Positions 61,055-64,000 of a DNA stretch of 64,000 nt are shown in pieces. Location: the NCBI RefSeq assembly GCF_026163695.1, contig NZ_JAOTID010000001.1, forward strand, positions 558,001-622,000, read 5' to 3'. Under the pieces are notes generated by a model. It saw only the letters and a program-made list of their open reading frames with translations. It was not told the DNA's origin and ran no database searches. Within the stretch, counting starts at the first letter, position 1; each line of letters starts with the position of its first letter. The position numbers and the translations under genes were made by a program. Source of the stretch: Shumkonia mesophila. Its GTDB lineage: Bacteria > Pseudomonadota > Alphaproteobacteria > Rhodospirillales > Shumkoniaceae.

Positions 61055-61903
61055 CTAATGGGCGATGAGCACGGGGATGTCGGCCTCGGCGAGGATCTGG
61101 CGGGTGGTGCCGCCGAAGATCATCTGTTGCAGGCGGCTGCGGGTGAAGGCGCCCTTGACCAGGAGGTCGGCCCCCAGCGCGTGGGCCTCGGCCAGCAGGG
61201 CGGTGCCGGCCGAACGCCCCTTGGCCGGCACGGTGCGGGCCGTCGCGTTGAGCCCTTCGCGCGCCATATGGGCCGCCACCTCCTCGCCGGAGGGGCCGGC
61301 CACCATGCCGCCCGAGGCGCCGCTGACCGACAGCACGTGAATGGACCGGGCGCCGCGCAGGATGGGCCAGCCGAGAGCCAGGGTACGGGCTGTTTCCGTG
61401 CTGCCGTTCCAGGCCACGACGACGGTTTCCCCCACCGTCTCGGGGACACGGCCGGAACTGACGACCACGGGCCGGCCGCTATAGAAGAGGGCCGCTTCGC
61501 AGGCGCCCATCCAATCGGGCGCCACCTCGGGCGGCGTGCGGCAGATGACAATAAGCCTGAACAGCCGGCCATAGCTGCCGACCACGGCGTCCCGCTCGCC
61601 CTCCTGCTCGCGCCACCACGCGGTCGGCTGATCCGAGCGCACGGCGATCTCGCGAAACGGTACGTTGCGCTCGTTCATGAAGGCGGCGAAGCGCCGGCGC
61701 GCGCGCTCGGCGTTTTGGTCCCAGAAGTCGCGGTACTGGCCGAGGAAGTGGGGCGGAACCGGCCCATGCGAGACCACGGGCAACGGGGCGCGCACGAACA
61801 GTCCCTCGATGTAGCTTCCGAAGCGCTGCGCGATCAGGAAGGTGGTTTCGATCGCGCCGGTGGCCGAGTCGTCGTCGACGAGGGGCAGGAGAATGGTCTT
61901 CAT
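61055..61903 (-). CDS. universal stress protein, tandem UspA-type
   Basis: 282 aa. The N-terminal half (MKTILLPLVDDDSATGAIET) and the C-terminal half (ETVVVAWNGSTETARTLALG) are each Usp-like. The C-terminal ATP-binding pattern G-x2-G-x9-G-S/T is partly kept in ADLLVKGAFTRSRLQQMIFG followed by GTTRQILAEADIPVLIAH. A cytoplasmic stress-response role is inferred from the family. Start at MKTILLPL; the upstream open frame is low-complexity. Confidence 0.88.
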   Translation of the reverse strand: MKTILLPLVDDDSATGAIETTFLIAQRFGSYIEGLFVRAPLPVVSHGPVPPHFLGQYRDFWDQNAERARRRFAAFMNERNVPFREIAVRSDQPTAWWREQEGERDAVVGSYGRLFRLIVICRTPPEVAPDWMGACEAALFYSGRPVVVSSGRVPETVGETVVVAWNGSTETARTLALGWPILRGARSIHVLSVSGASGGMVAGPSGEEVAAHMAREGLNATARTVPAKGRSAGTALLAEAHALGADLLVKGAFTRSRLQQMIFGGTTRQILAEADIPVLIAH

Positions 61904-61984
61904 GGATGGAGGCCTCCTAGCCATGGCAAGACCGGGAGGCAATTCTACCAGACCGGGGCCGGTCGGGACAGTCGGCGAAGGCCC

Positions 61985-62146
61985 ATGAAAAAAAAGCCCA
62001 CGCAACACCCGCCGCGCGGACCGTCATCGGACAAACGAAAAATGAAGGGAAACACGGAGGCCATCCTGCACGGAGGGGTGGGGTTGGATGGTACGTATCG
62101 GGACGTTGCGCCCTATATTCCGCGTTTCCCTCGCCGAAAATACTAG
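61985..62146 (+). CDS. possible 53-codon basic ORF
   Basis: A frame starting MKKKPTQHPPRGPSSDKRKM and ending in YIPRFPRRKY. AAGG lies only 3 nt before the ATG, so the ribosome site is poor. It lies in a 690-bp gap between the universal stress protein and the LuxO-like gene. No family recognised. The rest of 61904-62264 holds no other element that I can support. Confidence 0.25.
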   Translation: MKKKPTQHPPRGPSSDKRKMKGNTEAILHGGVGLDGTYRDVAPYIPRFPRRKY

Positions 62147-62264
62147 CGGGTTCGCTCCCGGGCAAACATTCGGGAATTCCCTAACTGCAACCGGTCCGGC
62201 CGGAGGCGGCGGGGAAAGGGGCGGCGAAAAGCCCCCGGTCGGCGCAATAGCCGGCGGCAGGATC

Positions 62265-62299
62265 TTTGCAAAATGCGAAAGCGCGGTGCATTTTGCAAA
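62265..62299 (+). promoter_or_regulatory. two LuxO-like activator sites upstream of a sigma-54 promoter
   Basis: TTGCA-AAA-TGCGA (62266-62278) and GTGCA-TTT-TGCAA (62286-62298) each differ by one base from the LuxO consensus TTGCA-N3-TGCAA known in vibrios. Their centres are 20 bp apart, about two helical turns. Together they form a perfect 12-bp inverted repeat (62265-62276 and 62288-62299). They end 74 bp upstream of the sigma-54 -24 region, a normal distance for an enhancer. Confidence 0.7.
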
Positions 62300-62372
62300 A
62301 AACCGGGCGGACACCCTCCCTTCCGGGGCCCTGGGCGCCCCCGTATCCGCCATTCCTTCGACGGGAGCCGTG

Positions 62373-62388
62373 TGGCACGGCGGTTGCG
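62373..62388 (+). promoter_or_regulatory. sigma-54 promoter (-24/-12)
   Basis: TGGCACG-GCGG-TTGC is an exact match to the RpoN consensus (TGGCACG-N4-TTGC), with GG at 62374-62375 and GC at 62386-62387 at the obligatory spacing. Transcription would start around 62398. No coding start follows before the convergent LuxO-like gene. Confidence 0.82.
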
Positions 62389-62397
62389 AGGAGAGAG

Positions 62398-62553
62398 TCA
62401 TCCTCCGGCGCCTCCCCGGAGGCGACGGTTCGAAAGAGCATACCGCATTTTTCGGAAGGGTGGGGAAAGCGGCCACAAGGCCGTATTTCCTGAACCTCAC
62501 GGGTCCGGAGCCATCTTCCTCCTCCCCCTTTGCGCTCCGGGCCCGCCTTTTCC
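62398..62553 (+). ncRNA. candidate sigma-54-dependent small RNA (Qrr-like context)
   Basis: A predicted transcript of about 155 nt from the RpoN promoter to an intrinsic terminator. A 5' hairpin CGCCTC-CCCG-GAGGCG (62409-62424) and a second CGGCC-ACAA-GGCCG (62470-62483) with flanking GGAAA/TTTCC pairing are evident. A pyrimidine stretch CTTCCTCCTCCCCC (62515-62528) could pair with Shine-Dalgarno sequences. No convincing ORF is present. Synteny with a LuxO-like activator gene and LuxO-type sites suggests a Qrr-like role. The conserved Qrr core of vibrios is not seen, so targets and function are unknown. Confidence 0.55.
62500..62553 (+). terminator. intrinsic terminator of the candidate small RNA
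   Basis: Arms CGGGTCCGGAG (62500-62510) and CTCCGGGCCCG (62535-62545) pair at 10 of 11 positions around a 24-nt CU-rich loop, followed by CCTTTTCC. The stem is very GC-rich, but the T-run is short. Confidence 0.55.
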
Positions 62554-62595
62554 TTCCGCCGACGGTCGGTTCCGGATTGCCTGGAGGCTGGGCTG

Positions 62596-63999
62596 CTAAT
62601 CGGCCGGGCGCTCTTCTTCCCAGCTTTGCTTCTTGCGATAGAGCGTCGAGGCGCTGACCCCCAGGAAGTGGGCGGCCTTCGGGATGTTGCCGCCGCAGAT
62701 GCGGATGGCCCGCTCGATCGCGTCGCGCTCCACCTCGGCCAGCGGCCGGATGTGTTCCGGCGCGCCGGCGGCCGTGGCGGCGGGCCCCTCGGACGAGGCT
62801 GCCGGCGCCATGGCGGCGGATCGTTCGACGCTGGCCAGAAGCTTCACGGGGGACGGCAGCATGTCCGCCGTCACCGTGTCGCCGTCGTTCAGCACGACCG
62901 CGTTGCGAATCACGTTCTGCAGTTCCCGCACGTTGCCCGGCCAGGGATAGGCCGCAAGAACGGCTTCGCATTCCGAATCGAAACGGGCGAACCGCTTGCC
63001 CTCCTCGGCGGCATAGGCCTCCAGGTACTTGTGGGCGATCAGCGGGACGTCCCGTCCGCGCTCGCGCAGCGGCGGCATGTGGACCGGGATGACGTGGAGC
63101 CGGTAGAACAGGTCTTCGCGGAACCGCCCGGCCGCCACTTCCGCCAGCGGATCGCGGTTGGTCGCGCAGAGGAAGCGGACGTCCACCGCCTCGGTGCTCT
63201 CGCCGCCCACCTTCTGGAACGTTCCGGTCTGCACGAAACGCAGGAGCTTGGTCTGCAGGCTCAGGTCCAACTCGCACACTTCGTCGAGAAAAAGCGTGCC
63301 GCCGTCGGCCCGCTTGGCGGCGCCCTCGCGCTCGGCGATGGCGCCGGTGAAGGCGCCCCGAACGTGCCCGAAAATCTCGCTTTCCATCAGGTCCTTGGGG
63401 ATGGCGCCGCAATTCAGCGCCACGAACGGCTTGTGGGCGCGCGGGCTTTTCTGGTGGATCGCCTCGGCGCACACTTCCTTGCCGGTGCCGCTCTCGCCGG
63501 AAATGAAGACGGTCGCCTTGCTGCCCGCCGCACTGTCGATGATCCGATAGATCGCCTGCATGGGCAGGGACGACCCGACGAAGCCGCAATAGGAGGTGCG
63601 GTCGAGATCCTGATAGGTCTCGACGATGCGGCTCAGGCGGTCGTGTTCCAGCGCGTTGCGCAGCGTGACCTGCAGGCGGGCCGCGTTGAACGGCTTGACA
63701 ATGAAGTCATAGGCCCCCAGCCGCATGGCCTCGACGGCCACGTTGACCGATCCGTGGGCGGTGACGACGACGGTGACGCACGGCAGCCGGCGGCTGGAAA
63801 CGCGGCGCAGGATGTCGATGCCGCCGATGTCCGGCAGCATGAGGTCGAGAAGGATGGCGTCGGGCGGCCTTCTCTCGATTTCCTCGAGCGCCGTCTTGCC
63901 TTTTTCGAAATGAACGACGTCGTAGTCCGAATCGGCGAGGAACGAGGTGACCACCCGGGCCTGGGCAGGGTCGTCCTCGATCAGCACCACCCGCCATTT
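62596..63999 (-). CDS. LuxO-like sigma-54-dependent response regulator (5' end beyond window)
   Basis: 467 visible residues, lacking at most a few at the start. Receiver domain (about 1-118): acidic pocket VVLIEDDPAQ, phospho-Asp in AILLDLMLPDIGG, Thr in VVTAHGSV, Lys in DFIVKPFNAARL. AAA+ domain: FISGESGTGKEVCAEAIHQK (Walker A), GHVRGAFTGAIAEREGAAKR with the sigma-54 contact loop, GGTLFLDEVCELDLSLQTKL. Fis-type C-terminus: NIPKAAHFLGVSASTLYRKK. The stretches GSSLPMQAIYRIIDSAAGSK and LLRFVQTGTFQKVG are near-identical to Vibrio LuxO as I remember it. It probably activates the sigma-54 promoter next to its 3' end when phosphorylated. The kinase or phosphotransfer partner is not in view. Confidence 0.9.
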   Translation of the reverse strand, partial: KWRVVLIEDDPAQARVVTSFLADSDYDVVHFEKGKTALEEIERRPPDAILLDLMLPDIGGIDILRRVSSRRLPCVTVVVTAHGSVNVAVEAMRLGAYDFIVKPFNAARLQVTLRNALEHDRLSRIVETYQDLDRTSYCGFVGSSLPMQAIYRIIDSAAGSKATVFISGESGTGKEVCAEAIHQKSPRAHKPFVALNCGAIPKDLMESEIFGHVRGAFTGAIAEREGAAKRADGGTLFLDEVCELDLSLQTKLLRFVQTGTFQKVGGESTEAVDVRFLCATNRDPLAEVAAGRFREDLFYRLHVIPVHMPPLRERGRDVPLIAHKYLEAYAAEEGKRFARFDSECEAVLAAYPWPGNVRELQNVIRNAVVLNDGDTVTADMLPSPVKLLASVERSAAMAPAASSEGPAATAAGAPEHIRPLAEVERDAIERAIRICGGNIPKAAHFLGVSASTLYRKKQSWEEERPAD

Positions 64000-64000
64000 C

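Noticed and set aside
62088-62657. 189-codon plus-strand ORF covering the candidate small RNA
   Set aside because: Starts at an unsupported codon, has Pro/Ser/Gly-rich low-complexity translation, and runs through the terminator into the antisense of the LuxO-like gene.
62596-63999. Assignment of the right-edge regulator as a PEP-CTERM regulator PrsR or as NtrC
   Set aside because: The receiver and AAA+ segments match LuxO far better, and no exosortase or PEP-CTERM genes are in view.

Overview
The window looks like chromosomal DNA of a GC-rich alphaproteobacterium, most likely in or near the Rhodospirillales. The basis is gene content and order: a very large NAD-dependent glutamate dehydrogenase (about 1600 aa), the hemC-hemD/Mic60-hemY block, ftsK-lolA, a DUF971-Trm112-LON-domain-chaperedoxin string, and the tsaD/gpsA/EVE neighbourhood. 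Almost every housekeeping gene has strong third-position GC bias. The species cannot be named from the sequence alone.

Layout. 1-925: 3' end of an OmpR-type response regulator, then repeat-rich non-coding DNA. 926-5178 (minus): aminotransferase-ftsK-lolA operon ending at an intrinsic terminator. 5325-9421: a type II toxin-antitoxin locus whose toxin gene is cut by a 3,607-bp IS1595-family element (5763-9369). The element has perfect 23-bp terminal inverted repeats, an 8-bp target duplication and several passenger genes. 9831-16506: UbiH-type hydroxylase, short-chain dehydrogenase, DUF971/Trm112/LON-domain/chaperedoxin operon, aminoacyl-tRNA deacylase, tRNA-Gly(GCC) and two hypothetical genes. 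16701-24992: giant glutamate dehydrogenase, MFS transporter, and a PAS histidine kinase with a stand-alone receiver. 25082-35109: purH next to polysaccharide genes (WbpM/CapD-type dehydratase, WecA-type phosphosugar transferase, nucleotide-sugar dehydrogenase, heparinase-like protein), then rsmB and a cyclase-family hydrolase. 35338-44690: TPR protein, acetyl-CoA synthetase, a hypothetical gene, a MITE-like hairpin, EVE protein, gpsA, creatininase-family amidohydrolase, glyA, tsaD. 44783-49241: haem block with a hemD-Mic60 fusion, hemY, tRNA-Thr(CGT). 49384-54925: envelope lipoproteins and a lipoprotein/response-regulator/kinase operon. 55026-59261: methyltransferase, ChbG/HpnK deacetylase, GT2 glycosyltransferase and a polytopic membrane protein, probably modifying a surface glycan or lipid. 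59349-61903: small hypothetical genes, FabG-like reductase, universal stress protein.

The most notable region is 62265-63999. A gene running off the right edge encodes a sigma-54 activator that closely resembles LuxO, the Vibrio quorum-sensing regulator. Beside its 3' end lie two near-consensus LuxO-type sites (TTGCA-N3-TGCAA) 20 bp apart, then a textbook sigma-54 promoter, then about 155 nt of non-coding sequence with strong hairpins, a CU-rich anti-Shine-Dalgarno stretch and an intrinsic terminator. This is the architecture of a LuxO-Qrr small-RNA circuit in a genome that appears alphaproteobacterial. It is inferred from sequence and has not been shown experimentally.

The second main result is the reconstruction of the IS1595-family insertion. 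Removing the element and one target duplication restores a 62-codon reading frame that overlaps the antitoxin start by ATGA. A short relic of one of the element's passenger genes lies between tsaD and glyA, so related elements have been active elsewhere in this chromosome.
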